From Riptortus pedestris (Eukaryota; Arthropoda; Insecta; Hemiptera; Alydidae), in the NCBI GenBank assembly GCA_019009955.1, contig CM032232.1, forward strand, positions 68,800,001-68,864,000: a stretch of DNA of 64,000 nt, in the 5' to 3' direction. This document shows positions 38,794-51,357 of this stretch, one piece after another. The position numbers were made by a program, and so were the translations under genes. Positions within the stretch are counted from its first letter, which is position 1. Every line of letters begins with the position of its first letter. The notes beneath the pieces are model-generated. The model worked only from the letters and a program-made list of their open reading frames with translations, was not told the DNA's origin and searched no databases.

Positions 38794-39299
38794 GAACGGA
38801 CCTCAATTTCGTCATCTCCTGGGTAGGATCGATGGACATTTGAAGAAATTTTTCGAAAATCGCGTCATGAGTACGACCTCAATAGCTGATTTCCCTTAAG
38901 GGAAATCTGCTAAAAGGAAAAATGATCTGAATAGTATTTAAATGAAGTCATTCCTCTATATGCTCACGTATGTCAAAGCCACAAGAAAAGAGTATAAACT
39001 ACACCGGAGGAACATTCAAGCTACAGTTACCACTATGAGTTCATGACCATTTTGGTCAGTCTATGAACGCTACGGGCGAATTGCTCTCTAAAAATGTTGC
39101 TCTAGAGCAGATTTCTCTTTCCAAGAAAGAGTATTTCTTTCCCGTTCACATGTAAATGAGATTAACTTTAATAAAAAGCATCCCTCATCAAGTCATATTT
39201 ACTCTTCCCATTAAAGATCCCTTGAGTTCTACAAATTCTTTGTTTCTTTAGATAACAACAAAGTAAGCCTATTCGTGTATACTTATGTAAAATAAAAGT

Positions 39300-39446
39300 T
39301 CGCTAGGGCAAACAGGAATTTATTTCATGAAGGTCTTGTTAAATGAAATCCTTAGTCCTACTCTGGCTAGGAAAGGGTGGGAACCCGTCCCAATTAGCAA
39401 TAGTAGCATAAAGTGGACGTAAATGCATAAAATAAAAGGTGCTATT
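39300..39446 (+). mobile_element. tRNA-derived SINE, 5'-truncated copy
   Basis: It starts at the end of the tRNA-like head (GCTAGGGCAAACAGGAATTT) and continues through body and tail. It lies only about 170 bases upstream of the fz2 coding exon, within the intron. Confidence 0.82.
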
Positions 39447-39605
39447 ACACGTTTTATATATTAGGTTATAAGATCATAGTTTTTATATCTATTTTTTTAT
39501 AATTCTCATTGATATATGATTGCTATACTTATAATAGCTGAAATGTTTTCCTTCTTTACACTGAATTATGAAACGATCTATGATAATTAACGAATATTTA
39601 TTTTA

Positions 39606-39614
39606 TTGTTTCAG
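39606..39614 (+). other. fz2: splice acceptor of the fz2 coding exon
   Basis: TTGTTTCAG ends at 39614 after a T-rich stretch. The fz2 start codon lies 16 bases downstream. This shows that the fz2 mRNA has at least one upstream exon. Confidence 0.8.
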
Positions 39615-39626
39615 ATGAGAGGGTAG
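39615..39626 (+). promoter_or_regulatory. minimal upstream ORF in the fz2 leader
   Basis: ATG AGA GGG TAG occupies the first bases of the exon and ends four bases before the fz2 start codon, in the same reading frame class but closed by its own stop. Such a short frame next to the main start can lower or regulate initiation. Its use is not shown. Confidence 0.4.
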
Positions 39627-39630
39627 CCGG

Positions 39631-41343
39631 ATGGTGTTGGGGCGATTACTGGTGCTGCTGTGGGCGGTGAGGGGCTGGACAGAGGCTGGAGATCTGGCCC
39701 CTGTCATAGACCCGCCCCTGTCTGGAAGACGCTGTGAGGAGATCACTATTCCCATGTGTAGGGGTATCGGATACAACTTGACTTCCATGCCCAATGACCT
39801 CAATCACGACACCCAGGATGAAGCCGGGCTCGAAGTACACCAGTTCTGGCCTCTCGTCGAGATCAAGTGTTCACCAGACCTCAAGTTTTTCCTCTGCTCC
39901 GTCTACGCTCCGATCTGTATCGAAGACTACCTCAAGCCTCTGCCAGCCTGTCGGTCTGTCTGTGAGAGGGCCAGGTCAGGATGCGCCCCGCTAATGCAGC
40001 AGTATGGCTTTCAGTGGCCGGAAAGAATGGCATGCGAAAAACTTCCCGAACAGGGAGATCCGGAAAACCTCTGCATGGAAATGAACAACAGAACAGAAGC
40101 ACCTAAAACTACCAAAAAGCCAACCAAATGTCGGGGTAGAAAATGCCACGAGAAAGATTGCACTTGCAAGTGTAGATCTCCTCTGATACCAATAGACAGG
40201 GACAATCCCCTACTGTACAACAGGACATTCGTGCACCATGTGCCTAACTGCGGTTTTCCCTGCAAAGGAGTTTTCTTTACTGCTGAAGAACAAGAGTTTC
40301 TTTCCGTATGGATTACTTTGTGGTCGTCCCTTTGCTGCATTTCAACGCTGATGACTCTTACCACATTCCTCATAGACACAGAACGTTTTAAATATCCAGA
40401 AAGGCCTATAGTATTCCTTTCCGCGTGCTATTTTATGGTGAGTATAGGATATCTGACTAGAGTTGGCCTAGGACATGAAGAAGTTGCTTGCGATGGGAAA
40501 CTCTTACGCTATCATGCTTCCGGCCCAACTCCTTGCACATTGGTGTTTCTTCTGGTTTACTTCTTTGGAATGGCTTCCTCTATCTGGTGGGTAATTTTGT
40601 CGTTTACGTGGTTCTTAGCAGCAGGACTAAAATGGGGCAATGAAGCTATTGCTGGATACTCTCAGTACTTTCACCTAGCAGCATGGTTTATACCAACACT
40701 TAAATCTGTTGGAGTTCTTGTAATGCAAGCAGTTGATGGTGATCCTATTGCCGGTATATGCTACGTGGGCTCTACGAACGCTGACAATCTACGGTTGTTT
40801 GTATTAGGTCCATTGCTTGTGTACCTCTTGCTGGGTATGTCTTTTCTGCTTGGAGGATTCGTTTCACTCTTCCGTATAAGGAATGTCATAAAACAACAAG
40901 GAGGAAGAGCCAAAACCAACAAACTCGAGAAACTGATGATTCGTATTGGAATATTTTCCTTTCTCTACGCCGTTCCTGCTACTATCGTTATAATATGCCA
41001 TCTATACGAAAGCTCACTCCAAGAAGAATGGGTTTCTCCCCTAGTTTGCCCCTGTCGTGAGCCAATCATGCGACCTGTTTACTCCATCACTCTGCTCAAA
41101 TACTTCATGGCTTTGGCTGTCGGAATCACTTCTGGAGTCTGGATATGGTCTGGAAAGACCTTGGGTTCTTGGCGCAGACTCTGGAGTAGGATATGTGCCC
41201 CAGCGCCTCGCCCAGACGCCAACCAGAGGAAGAAGCCACTATTAGCCGCATCGACCGTCGCCGCTAGCTCCAGCCTCCTGAGTGGCCCACATGTTGCTCC
41301 CTTCCACCAGTATCCCTACAAGGGACCTCTTAGCCACGTATGA
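39631..41343 (+). CDS. fz2: Frizzled receptor, Fz5/8 class (fz2-like)
   Basis: A 570-residue seven-pass Wnt receptor in one coding exon. Residues 1-20 are a signal peptide. The cysteine-rich Wnt-binding domain spans about 35-148 with ten cysteines (35, 43, 80, 89, 96, 107, 111, 118, 135, 148) and the diagnostic CEEITIPMCRGIGYN and GLEVHQFWPLVEIKCSPDLK. A short Lys/Cys linker follows. Membrane segments lie near 226-248, 260-278, 302-332, 345-365, 389-412, 434-457 and 485-507. The Dishevelled-binding motif KTLGSW is at 509-514. The C-terminal SHV resembles a PDZ ligand. N-glycosylation sequons are at 49, 153 and 197. The linker lacks the long Gly/Ser insertion of Drosophila Fz2, so the length is closer to vertebrate FZD5/8. 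The start codon gives a good signal peptide; the frame is intact with no frameshift. It acts at the plasma membrane in canonical and other Wnt signalling. Confidence 0.98.
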   Translation: MVLGRLLVLLWAVRGWTEAGDLAPVIDPPLSGRRCEEITIPMCRGIGYNLTSMPNDLNHDTQDEAGLEVHQFWPLVEIKCSPDLKFFLCSVYAPICIEDYLKPLPACRSVCERARSGCAPLMQQYGFQWPERMACEKLPEQGDPENLCMEMNNRTEAPKTTKKPTKCRGRKCHEKDCTCKCRSPLIPIDRDNPLLYNRTFVHHVPNCGFPCKGVFFTAEEQEFLSVWITLWSSLCCISTLMTLTTFLIDTERFKYPERPIVFLSACYFMVSIGYLTRVGLGHEEVACDGKLLRYHASGPTPCTLVFLLVYFFGMASSIWWVILSFTWFLAAGLKWGNEAIAGYSQYFHLAAWFIPTLKSVGVLVMQAVDGDPIAGICYVGSTNADNLRLFVLGPLLVYLLLGMSFLLGGFVSLFRIRNVIKQQGGRAKTNKLEKLMIRIGIFSFLYAVPATIVIICHLYESSLQEEWVSPLVCPCREPIMRPVYSITLLKYFMALAVGITSGVWIWSGKTLGSWRRLWSRICAPAPRPDANQRKKPLLAASTVAASSSLLSGPHVAPFHQYPYKGPLSHV

Positions 41344-41590
41344 CAGCAGAGGGCGACTCCGCTCAGCAGCTACTATGGCCCCGTTTAGCCTCAGGGGACC
41401 GCCGTAAGGGCGGACACTCCTGCCGCTCTGTCGGCCAGGAGGCAACGGCTCTCACAATCCGAGTCTCATCTTAAGTCATGGCATGAGTATGAAAGTTTGT
41501 GAGGAATTTACCGCAAATAGTGTGCTCAATCCGGCACTCCATTTTCTGGTGACAAAAGACAATTTCAATAAAGCAGTACTTTAAGGCTGA
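41344..41590 (+). other. fz2: proximal 3' UTR of fz2 with AATAAA
   Basis: Sequence after the stop stays GC-richer for about 100 bases. The first canonical polyadenylation hexamer is AATAAA at 41567-41572. A short 3' UTR could end 15-30 bases later; use of this site is inferred. Confidence 0.5.
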
Positions 41591-42169
41591 TAAAATCAGC
41601 CCTTCGGTTAAAATAGGATACTAAGTATTCTAAAGCATAAACATGAACAGTCGAGTTTTAAAGAAAACGTGTGAGGTGTATGGAAAAAAATACCACAAGT
41701 TTTTAAACATCATCATGAGAAATCAAAACATTTTGCATTTATTAACGAATAGTCTGACAAAAGAAGTTACTTTCGTAAGGTGCTTTACAGATGGTTCTTA
41801 TTAATTTTGTACAGTGGCTTCTGAAAGAGTAGTATCAATGCTATCTTCTACTATCTCAACATAGATGATGAGATGTTTTTTTTTTTTTTAAAAAAATCTC
41901 GTCTCTATATAAAGTTTAGAATCAGGAATTAGACAGACCCAAAAGGGATTACTACACTTTGAGAATGAATTCAATGTGCACAAATGGTGTTAAAGCATTC
42001 ATGGCTTAGTAAATACATACATAGTAGAATAACATTTAAATTATTAAATTTTCATTCCCTCGAAATCCTATCAGATGATAATGTCAATCAAATGATTTCC
42101 TTCGCAAATATATTTCTTAGCACTATACGTCAGCAGGAGGTATCTCACCACACTGAACCCACCAATCAA
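41591..42169. other. non-coding stretch downstream of fz2
   Basis: AT-rich; no gene or repeat family recognised. It may be part of a longer fz2 3' UTR. Confidence 0.4.
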
Positions 42170-42639
42170 AAAAGTCCGTCACGCAGGGGCTGCGTAAACT
42201 AAGCAGATTTCCCACGTAAAGTTAAACAGTTGAGAAATCTCCATACGAGTGCCGAACAGTTACAAGATAGGGAATAAATGTATATAACAATATTTATAGT
42301 AAATTTAATTTGCAATAAGATTGGTTATATACAATTTCTCAATCCGACGTACAGTAACGGAGATATTTCGAAATTTCCCCCTCTAGACCCCCCCCCTACT
42401 ACTGGTCCGATTTCAGCCGTTAACGAACTTGATCTTTGTTTTTACATAAAATACCGAGTTTGTTGACGATTAAACAACAATTGCAACCGCTAGAGTGTTA
42501 ACAGACATATATATAGTTTTGAACGACCTCATTTTCGTCATCTCCTGGGTAGGATCGATAGACATTTGAAGAAATTTTTCGAAAATCGCGGCATGAGTAC
42601 GACCTCAATAACTGATTTCCCCTAAGGGAAATCTACTAA
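42170..42639 (+). mobile_element. HINE-like element, short full-length copy
   Basis: It has both termini (AAAGTCCGTCACGCAGGGG with AGCAGATTTCCC; 3' TGATTTCCCCTAAGGGAAATC followed by TACTAAA). About 150 bases of the 5' body are deleted and only a brief TA run remains. Confidence 0.86.
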
Positions 42640-43839
42640 AAACATTAATAAATTTATATTATTTAGAGTATTTTGACGATCTTAAATGCTTCAAACTAGC
42701 TTGTCGTCCCCAATGACCTTGCAAGACATAAAGAGAAAGTATTCAGATACCATCAAATGTAAAGAATCAATTTCATTTCTGTGTATCTTTGTTACAATGA
42801 CTAAACAATTATTGAAACCTCTGAAGGCGAAAAGTCCAACAACATCCGGAAAAATTGGTTTCCTATAAAAGCAGCTTCCGTGTCACTTTTGATTCACCTA
42901 GGAAGTAATAGTTGGAAAGAGGGACGCGACATGATGATTAATGGCCTGAGGGGACGCTGAAGGGTCGCCATTTTCCGATCTAGTTACCGCTGGAACGGTA
43001 GGACTCTAAGCGTGAAAATTCCCTGCCAGCTAAGTGGAGGGGGGAAGTAATAGGATTTTCTACCATGAGAGAGGTGAGGGCGCCACCTCTAATGGGAATA
43101 TTTCCACTTCCTCAATCCTCCATCCGCGCATTTTTACGATACCAACCTTAGGCCTACGTTTGATATAGACCTGTGTATCTCTCATATTACCCGCGTTCAC
43201 CTTTTAATCTCTCAGCCCATTATCTATATCGTCCAAAACCGGGTCCAATCTCATCAATAGTTATTGGTAACAATTGGTTTTTATTCATATCATCCAACGC
43301 TTGCAATTCTACCACAGTAGTAAATGCCACTTTTGTAGCTTTGCATATCTCATGAGCAACTCTGCCCAGGAAGGTGATGTCGGGGCCTATCCACCTGCAA
43401 AATCTGAGCTACGCTACACCTTTCTGTGAATAATTAATGAAGGAAAGGCCACACAGAAAGAGCTTAAAATTCTAGTTAAAATTTCTATTACATTTTCTTT
43501 TAAGATTATCTAGTTACACTGCCTGTGAAATATACATTTTGTATGAAAAATAATATATATTTGTTTTTTCTCAAAACAGCTACCACCTTCGTGCAATGAT
43601 AGATGGCCATATTTTTCTGCTCAAAATCCGGGACACTTTTTAATATTGCTCCCTTCCGAATAACTTTTAAAGGATATTTGTATAGAAAGGAGGCTTGTTT
43701 TATTATTGAGAAGAAATGCAATGGTTATTTTTTTCAAAATCGGTCATGAGGGCTAGCACTTGAGTAAGAAGTTCTAAAGAAAGACGTTAGGAGATTCGAG
43801 ATTAGCGTACCTCATGGGTAGACATCAAAAACATTTCGA
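42640..43839. other. non-coding stretch
   Basis: No gene recognised. A GC-richer patch at 42940-43110 has no open frame with known motifs. Confidence 0.4.
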
Positions 43840-43955
43840 GGCTGTATATGAACATTTTTTGAGCGGGCCTCATTTTCGTCTTCCCATTTAAGAAGTTTTT
43901 TGAAAATCGCGTCATGAGTACAACCTCAATAGCAGAATTCCCTCAAGGGAAAAAT
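43840..43955 (+). mobile_element. HINE-like element, 3'-terminal fragment
   Basis: Only the last 115 bases of the family: GGGCCTCATTTTCGTC, TTGAAAATCGCGTCATGAG, ACCTCAATAGCAG and a decayed palindrome. Confidence 0.75.
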
Positions 43956-44499
43956 GCAAATAATGCATAATGGGTGCTCACAATAAGCAAGATGTCTTGA
44001 AGATTCATTCAATCACTTATCACTTTACATACTGTTAAGTCGAACAGCTCATTTTCGAGTGTTCGTCAATGACCCAGTAGTTGTAGGCCCTTAGCAGGGC
44101 CGACTTGTGCCCATGAAAGAGTTCTCTGCCTCTGACTTAAGAAGGGGCGCACCTGCCTTCGGGCCTGTAAGCAACAACACCTTAAATAAAATCAATTGAA
44201 CAAATGCGACGGTGCTTTTAGTGATCAACTTATGTTGGATGTGTATTGAGATATGAATTCACGTTTCACTGTCAAAAATGACTGTTGATCTGATGGCCAT
44301 TTTACAAATTTCCATCCTTTCTTTCCTGGGTATTATTTTAAAGTATTCAGAAGCTTGTGACTTTGACTATGTATGGGTTTTTGTATATGCTTTCACACTA
44401 CGCATTTTTAGTACTGTCCCTTTCAAGAACTTGATCAAACTTAGAAAATTTGCTGACTACAAGACTATCAGGGACACCAACTCTGAATGGACGTCACAA

Positions 44500-47400
44500 A
44501 AATTTCTTTCTTATGATTGACAGTTCCCACAATAATGACATATTCAATTTGGCACAATCTTCTTGCGCAGGCTAGTAACGGTTTTACTCACATAATTCTT
44601 TATTTCTTTGCGACTTTCTTAAATATGGTCCAAATTCCTTCTTATTAAAAACAAGTTAGCTTCACTAAAATTGCTCTAGAGGAAAGGAACTTTTGCCTTT
44701 GTGAACTGAGAATGAGTCTTAAATCCACCGTAGCGCAGTTAGTTTCAATCTATACTGACATACAATAAAATGGGTTTAAAAAAATAATCTTATTAAAATT
44801 TATACTTTATTCAATCTGCATCTGCAAGTTGAATGTACAATTTGATTCATTTATTCATTCAATTCATTTAGAGTGAGTTCAAATGGGCCCCTAAATTGCA
44901 GGAAGCTTAACCAAAACAATCTATCTAGTATTTGTGAGTGGGTCCGGATTCTTTATACTAATTAGCAGTTTATTTTTCTAATGAGTACAATTATATTACG
45001 AGTTAGTCTGTTATTGATGTGAAGACTGTCTTTTGTAATCACCCAAAAGCATTTGTACTCATCTTGCAATTTTAATGATACCTAGATCTCTTAGTTTTAT
45101 TAGTCTTTAACTACTTAATGACTAGGATAAATTCACACAGGCCTTCCAAATTATACATGACAAAAAAAAATAATTACCTTAATTTTTATTTGTTTTTGAT
45201 ATACCGTAAGTATTTATAACAGTTGTTTTTAAAGTATTATTACATTAGAAAGGGAGGGGGCCTCATTATATTTAAGGGAATATCACAATTTTTATTAAAA
45301 TGTTATTTTTTAATCCATATTTTGATACCATTTTAATTATGACAGGTTATCTATAGGTTACCAGTCTTTTACAGCTATGATAGGACTAAGAGTTCTACTA
45401 AATGAATTTCTTTTGCTCAGGTGGGAATCAAAGAGGTGTCTAGATCATTAACATTTTATCTTTGCATACGTTTAAGTTTTATACATATGCCATGAATGCT
45501 TTATGCCAATGCCAGTAGTAGTCTTCAATGTAGTTAATGTGTATCAATTTTTGTACTTAAAACTCCTTTATGAGCCTCCAAATAGTTACCATAAATGCAC
45601 CACTTATGTTTTCTTTAAAATTATATTTATTTGTGGACCTGTAGTATTTAGACATTTCTACAAAAATACGTAATATCAGACAATATAATAGATATTATCT
45701 TCAAATTTCCCCATGTTGTATCATATCATAAAGTGTGTCGAGTGTAAATAGTAAATGAGTTTATGTCTATATTTATACAGTGACTTCCAAAAGTATTCAT
45801 ATACCTGGAAGTAAATTAAAAAAATAAATGTGCTTCTAGGAATATGAATGATTAAGGAAGTGGCTCAATGTTTATTATATCTCTTGTGTAAATATTTTTT
45901 TAATTTCAGTGTATATGATGTGCCATATTTATAAAACTGCCATTACCTATAAGTCCTTTTAGGTGGTTAATGTAAATAATTCAGTGTATATTTTATCTTG
46001 GTCGACTATGAGTTGCCATTTAGAGTCAACCCCAGTGACAAGTATATAAGTTCCTTAGAATTAATTATTTATATGTCTAGTCTATAATATAAATAGTATA
46101 TAATGATTTTTACTTTGTTAGCTATAAAAGAAACTACTTATGTATAAAGTGGTTAACAGCACTCCCTTCAAGCTATTTAGTGTTTAAGTAAAACAGATCT
46201 TGTACAATATACTTTAGAAGGAGACTAGATGACTAATGTGTGAAAACCAAATTCAACATTCCAATTATTTTATAATCCCGAGTCACAAGCCCTTATTTCT
46301 GCGAGTTCATACTGCCATTCGATGAAAGACTGATGTCAAGTATCGACTAATTATAAAAGATGAATGCTTTATGAACAGAAGGAGGCTGTGCATTGTTGGT
46401 ACAAAGTTTCAAAAACTCGTTCATCCAAACTGCATTAATTGTGTATCCAAAGATATCAATTTCCCATAAAACAGATTTTAATAAAAAATGTTATTAGTAC
46501 AAAATACACTAACTCATACATAAAAATACCTAGTTTAAAGCAGCAGAAATATTCATATAATGTACTAGAATTTTATTTTCATATAAAGTTGTATGATATT
46601 GTAATTAAAAAGATTATAACACGACAAAATAGAGTGGATTTAAAGTTCTTTTTTTTTTTTTTTTTTCAATTAAGTAGTGAAATACTATTTGGTTTGTTAA
46701 AAAAAAAAGAGTTGAATATATCTATTTTTTTTTAAATTATTACAATATGCATATATTTATATATAGGAAAAAAATACTTAAATGTACATATTCATTTTCC
46801 TGATAAAACAAAACTAAATTCATTTCTTTATTTTGTTTTATTTATTTTATCTTAATTTTCAAATAATTGGTAGTAATGTCACATAAACATTGTCTTCATG
46901 AACTAAAATTACAGTCTATTAATCATTTGCCACCCAGTGTGTAACTATATTTTAACTTAAGTGAATGATCCAGAAATGAAATTATGAAAATATTTTGTAC
47001 GTGTGTAGAGTGTTATTAAACATTTGTGACTAAACTATACAGAGTGCATATCCATAAGTAATCTTCTCGCACTTTGTTTCTCATAAATATAATTTGTTTG
47101 GTTTAAAATTTTGTCTTTTCCCAACCTTATAAAACATAATATTAAAAACTGAATAATAGAGTTTAATATTTTTCAAACATTTTAACAAATTGCATATATA
47201 CTTAAATGAGCTGTAAATTTTAGGCTTCTTTTATATTAAAAATAAAAATAAACTTTTTAGCTGTTACCAATTTAAAACAATAGTAAAGGAAGGTTTTATG
47301 TCTTCAAATCAGTGTAAAATGCTCAGGGGGTTCTATGCGTTAGGGAATACATTAGACATAATACTAGATACAAACTTACCTATTTCTTATAATATAGTAA

Positions 47401-48060
47401 TAGTTTATTGCTGATTAGATTTTTCTATATAGATTTTAATAATGTTAGATTAGCTGTAAACATGTATTCATAAACAAAAATCAAGGTTTTGCAATAAATA
47501 TATTTTTTCTTTTTACAATAACAATGATTATATAAAGGATCTAAGACCTTAAGATTTGCATTAGGTTTAGAAATATAGAATGTTTACTTAATTTTTTTTT
47601 TCATCTGCATACTTATTTATACCAAGAAAAATGTAACTACCTTTTTTAAACCTTTATTTTTGAAATTCTCAACAATAACAATTATTCTTTCTTCAATCTT
47701 TTATAAATGTATACACTTAACCATAGAATTTTTGAAAGAAATATTGTTTTAATATGTAAACTTTACCATACTGCATGTTAACCACACCTACCATTAAACA
47801 AAGAATACTAGTCATATATTTTCGTATACGATAGATGTATTTGTATTTGTGTTGTAATTCTGTAGTAAAAAAAAATTATATTGTATCCATATGACAGGGT
47901 ATAGTAATTCTTATGTTTGTACATATTGGAGTAAATTTGTATAAATGGGACAATTAAACCAGTTTATTTGTAAATATATTATGATTGTTGTAACAATGAT
48001 TCTTATGAATTCATCCATAATAAATGTGTGAAAAATTTATTTGTGATATTTTATTTACAT
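44500..48060 (+). other. repeat-poor AT-rich stretch, candidate distal fz2 3' UTR
   Basis: About 3.5 kb almost free of the element families that crowd the rest of the window (one decayed SINE at 45352-45428). It is T-rich on the plus strand. It has six plus-strand matches to the Pumilio-type motif TGTANATA (45743, 45887, 45971, 46783, 47918, 47969) and several AATAAA hexamers, the last at 48020 followed by a GT/T-rich run. No protein frame with known motifs. A long 3' UTR or a separate non-coding transcript would explain this; no direct evidence. Confidence 0.35.
45352..45428 (-). mobile_element. SINE, degenerate fragment
   Basis: Reverse-strand body (GACAGGTTATCTATAGGTTACC, ACTAAATGAATTTC, CTCAGGTGGGAATC) with strong divergence and both ends missing. 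Confidence 0.6.
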
Positions 48061-48087
48061 ATTTTCCATTCCATTATTTTTATTATT

Positions 48088-50127
48088 TATATATATAAAA
48101 TTGTAACCTCTGTCTGTACATTGATTTTTTTTCGCGAAATTTCACGATAACTTTTCGTTTCACATGTCATAGACACCATATCTGCATTTTGTTTCTTTCG
48201 TGTATGTTTGTTTGTTACCTTTTCACGCATAAACGGCTGAACCAAATTTTATAAAACTTGGTATGTATATTACTACTAACCCAACTTAGACTTTAGGCTA
48301 TATTAATTTTCTCTGAGACGAACAGGAGTGGGGGTTATAAGGGAAGCCTGAAATTAAAAATAGCGATATTTCGTTTTCTATTGGTTTTTCGGTAAATATG
48401 CACATAACAAAAGTTGTTTATTTTGTTATTTAGAGTAACTTTTGTTATGTACACTTTTGTCGTATACCGAAGTTTAAATGCGTTATACGCTAAAAATTAT
48501 AGCGGGAGTCAACAATATTATTTGCCAAAAAAGACTCAACCGAACTAAATAAAACTCGGTATGTTTATTAGCAGTGAGGCCTTCATTATAATAAGTCATA
48601 CCAAGATTTCTATGGACGGGCAGGAGTGGGGGTTATAAGGGAAGCCTGAAATTAAAAATAGCGATATTTCGATTCCTATTGGCGGCAAATATAGAAATAA
48701 CAAAAGTTGTTTATTTTGTTATTAGGAGTAACTTTTGTTATATACACTTTTGTCGTATACCGAAGTATAAATGAGTTATACGCTAAAAACTTTAGCGGGC
48801 ACTAACGGCTGAACCGAACTTAACAAAACTCGGTATGTCAATTAGCATTAATTCTTCCATGATTATAAGTTATATTAAAATTTTTAGGTTCGAACGGGAG
48901 TGGGAGTTATAAGAGAGGCATGAAGTAAAAATTCACGATATTTCATTTTCTATTTGTTTTTCGGCAAAGGTGCACATAACAAAAGTTGTTTACTTTGTTA
49001 TTTAGAGCAATTTTTGTTTCATTCACTTATGTCGTAAAATGAAGTAAATACGGGATATAAGCTAAATCTATAGCGGGAGTCGATGATTTTATTAGTACTT
49101 ATTTAAATAAGTTTATAACACTTAAGTGTTTTTAATATAGGCATATTATGACAAATGATGTTATATTTTAGTCTTATCTATTTCGGTTATTTAGTACTAA
49201 GTATGATTCGGATTAGTGAGATTATAAATCCCCCTCCCCCTTCGCCTCATTTATTTATTTTCCCTAGAAAATAACTTTATTATTTATTTCCAATAGAAAT
49301 TTAAACTATAAGAGCATTTCCATTATTTAATTTGTATAATGTATAATTAAAAAAAAAATCGTGCTGAATTTCCTCAAGGAGTGATAGGGGAAGTAGTAGG
49401 GAATCAAACTCTTTGATTTTGGTTATATACTATCTTATTTCCGATATCTTCATGTTATTGAAACAAATATGTACTATCATAACAATTAAACGTTAATGTC
49501 ATTATGAAAAAAGACAAAATGCTCTTAAACTCGATATGATTGTTTAAAGTATTACTTAGGTTGCAGGGACGACTACGATCTCTTCCCCTCGACTAGCTTT
49601 TTGAATATAATATAAATTATTTTTAGGGTAACACTATTATTTAATGCCATCAGGTAGATAAATTATTACAATAATATTTTGAATTAATAATTTAAGGAGA
49701 AGAGTGTTGATAGCTCTAATGCGAGAGAGGAATAGATGAGGCTAATAGAGTTAATTGAGTTTACTAATTTCCTGTGAAATGCTGGGCATTACGGGAAGTG
49801 ATTACCCAGTGGTAATCACTGGGAGATCTCAGTAGATCTACTATTATGAATATAACCTATTTAATTGTAATAAATACTACCCATGATTATGGTTTGAAGT
49901 ATTCAAAAAGGTGAATTAAAAAAATGGCAAGGGATAGATTAGGAACACATTTTTATTTATTCTTCAAATATAAAATTTTTCATTTATAAGTCGCCTGCCT
50001 GACCCTCACAGCAAAACAATGCGCGCCGACGGAAGTGTAGTTGTAAACATTGAAGCCTTGGCCAAAAAAATACTATCATCATTCAGCCTTAAATGATTTC
50101 TCGAGCGAAGCCGGGTACCGTAGCTAG
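48088..50127 (+). mobile_element. Helitron-like element, complete 2 kb copy
   Basis: The 5' end is ATATATATAAAATTGTAACC. The 3' end is CGAGCGAAGCCGGG hairpin-like sequence, then CTAG (50124-50127) followed by T. About 2.7 internal units of roughly 299 bases start near 48323, 48621 and 48895. The first contains a perfect 14-base inverted repeat, 48402-48415 with 48437-48450. Positions 49080-50040 are element-internal or later sequence without coding potential. No Rep/helicase gene is present, so the copy would depend on another element. Confidence 0.8.
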
Positions 50128-50155
50128 TTATTTATATGCATAGACTCCATAAGTA

Positions 50156-50620
50156 AAATTCCATCATGCAGAGGCTGTGTGAACTATTCAGATTTCCCAT
50201 ATGTGGTTATAACACACTATTGATCTCGTCTCATCATATATTTTATGTTTTTAGATAAAGATCTGATAAGCAGAAATGGGAGTTTATTGAAGGCTGAAAA
50301 CAAGTAAAAAAAGTACAGATAACTCACTTAATATTTGAGCCATGAAAAAGGTACAGAATATCAATTGTAGAGCATCAATAGTTTAACAAGATTGCTTCTT
50401 TTAAATTTTTCGATACAACTCACAATAACAGTGGTATTATGAATTTTTCCTCCCCCTAGCCCCTAGGCCCTAGCCAACACCTCTCCCTCATTTCTGGTTC
50501 AATTTCAGCCATTAACGATTATGAACTTCAGTGCTGAATGAAACAATTAACTATTGAGTACAGTTTAGATCAAATATGCATTTTCAAGTTCCTAATATAA
50601 AATCTTAATTTACTATATTA
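50156..50620 (+). mobile_element. HINE-like element, old degenerate copy
   Basis: Diverged but ordered matches: AAATTCCATCATGCAGAGGCTGTGTGAAC, CAGATTTCCCATATG, GGAGTTTATTGAAGGCTG, TTTTTCGATACAACTC, AATTTCAGCCATTAACG. The (TA)n tract and 3' end are gone. It lies 28 bases after the Helitron-like 3' end. Confidence 0.68.
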
Positions 50621-51344
50621 TATATGTCATCACACAACATATTAGCATATACCTCCAAGAGTAAAAGTTCAATGAAAAAAATAATAAATACATAATTATA
50701 TCCTAAGGTATTATATCTATGTTACAATTTGCTAGCATTAAACGCATTATCTATTCAGTGTTACTGCTTGGCCTACATAAGTAGCTTATTGAAGTGTATA
50801 GGCTATTAAAACAAAATGACATACATAATAACTTTTTTTTTCTAATTAATTAGGAATATTATTGCACCTGCTAGGAACTGAATATGGTTATCCTAGATAC
50901 TTCAGGTGTTCTAGATATCCCAATAGCAATTGTGTAGAAAACTCATGCTGGTAGTTGTGCCTGTTGCTTAATTAGTAGAATATTGGGCTTGGTATCCAGC
51001 ATACCATGTCGGCATTGGCTCACAAAAGTTTCAAACAAATAAATAATGTTTCTTGAATAAACAATAATTACTTATTCAACTTAGCTATTATATTGTATTA
51101 AATAATACAAAGTTGAACCTCCTACTCAGAGAGCCACATAAAGTATATTATTAGAATCAGCTATTAGAAACAAATTATAATTGTGAAGCATAGTTAATCA
51201 AAATACTTAATGAACCTATTAATTTAAACATTTAAACAAATAATTAAAAATTAAGTCAGCTGAAAATGTCACTTTTAGTTATGAAACCAGTAAGGTTTGA
51301 AATTTATTAAGAAATTTAATTTATTATCCAATCTCAATTTAATA
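50621..51344. other. non-coding stretch
   Basis: Nothing recognised. Confidence 0.4.
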
Positions 51345-51357
51345 TATTTATTTCATT

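Larger units (their letters stand above)
37921..38914 (+). mobile_element. HINE-like element, expanded full-length copy
   Basis: Both ends are well preserved. The 5' end AAAGTCCGTCACGCAGGGG with hairpin and AGCAGATTTCCC is at 37921-37970. At the 3' end is the perfect 20-base palindrome GATTTCCCTTAAGGGAAATC, followed by TGCTAAA at 38914. About 300 bases of unrelated sequence lie between the 5' end and the body (37970-38270). A perfect 26-base hairpin lies at 38351-38406. This is the longest copy in the window and the best evidence for the end structure. Non-coding. Confidence 0.83.

Noticed and set aside
39603..41445. Frames antisense to or in other frames of fz2 (for example 40011-40379 minus)
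   Set aside because: Shadows of the fz2 coding sequence.
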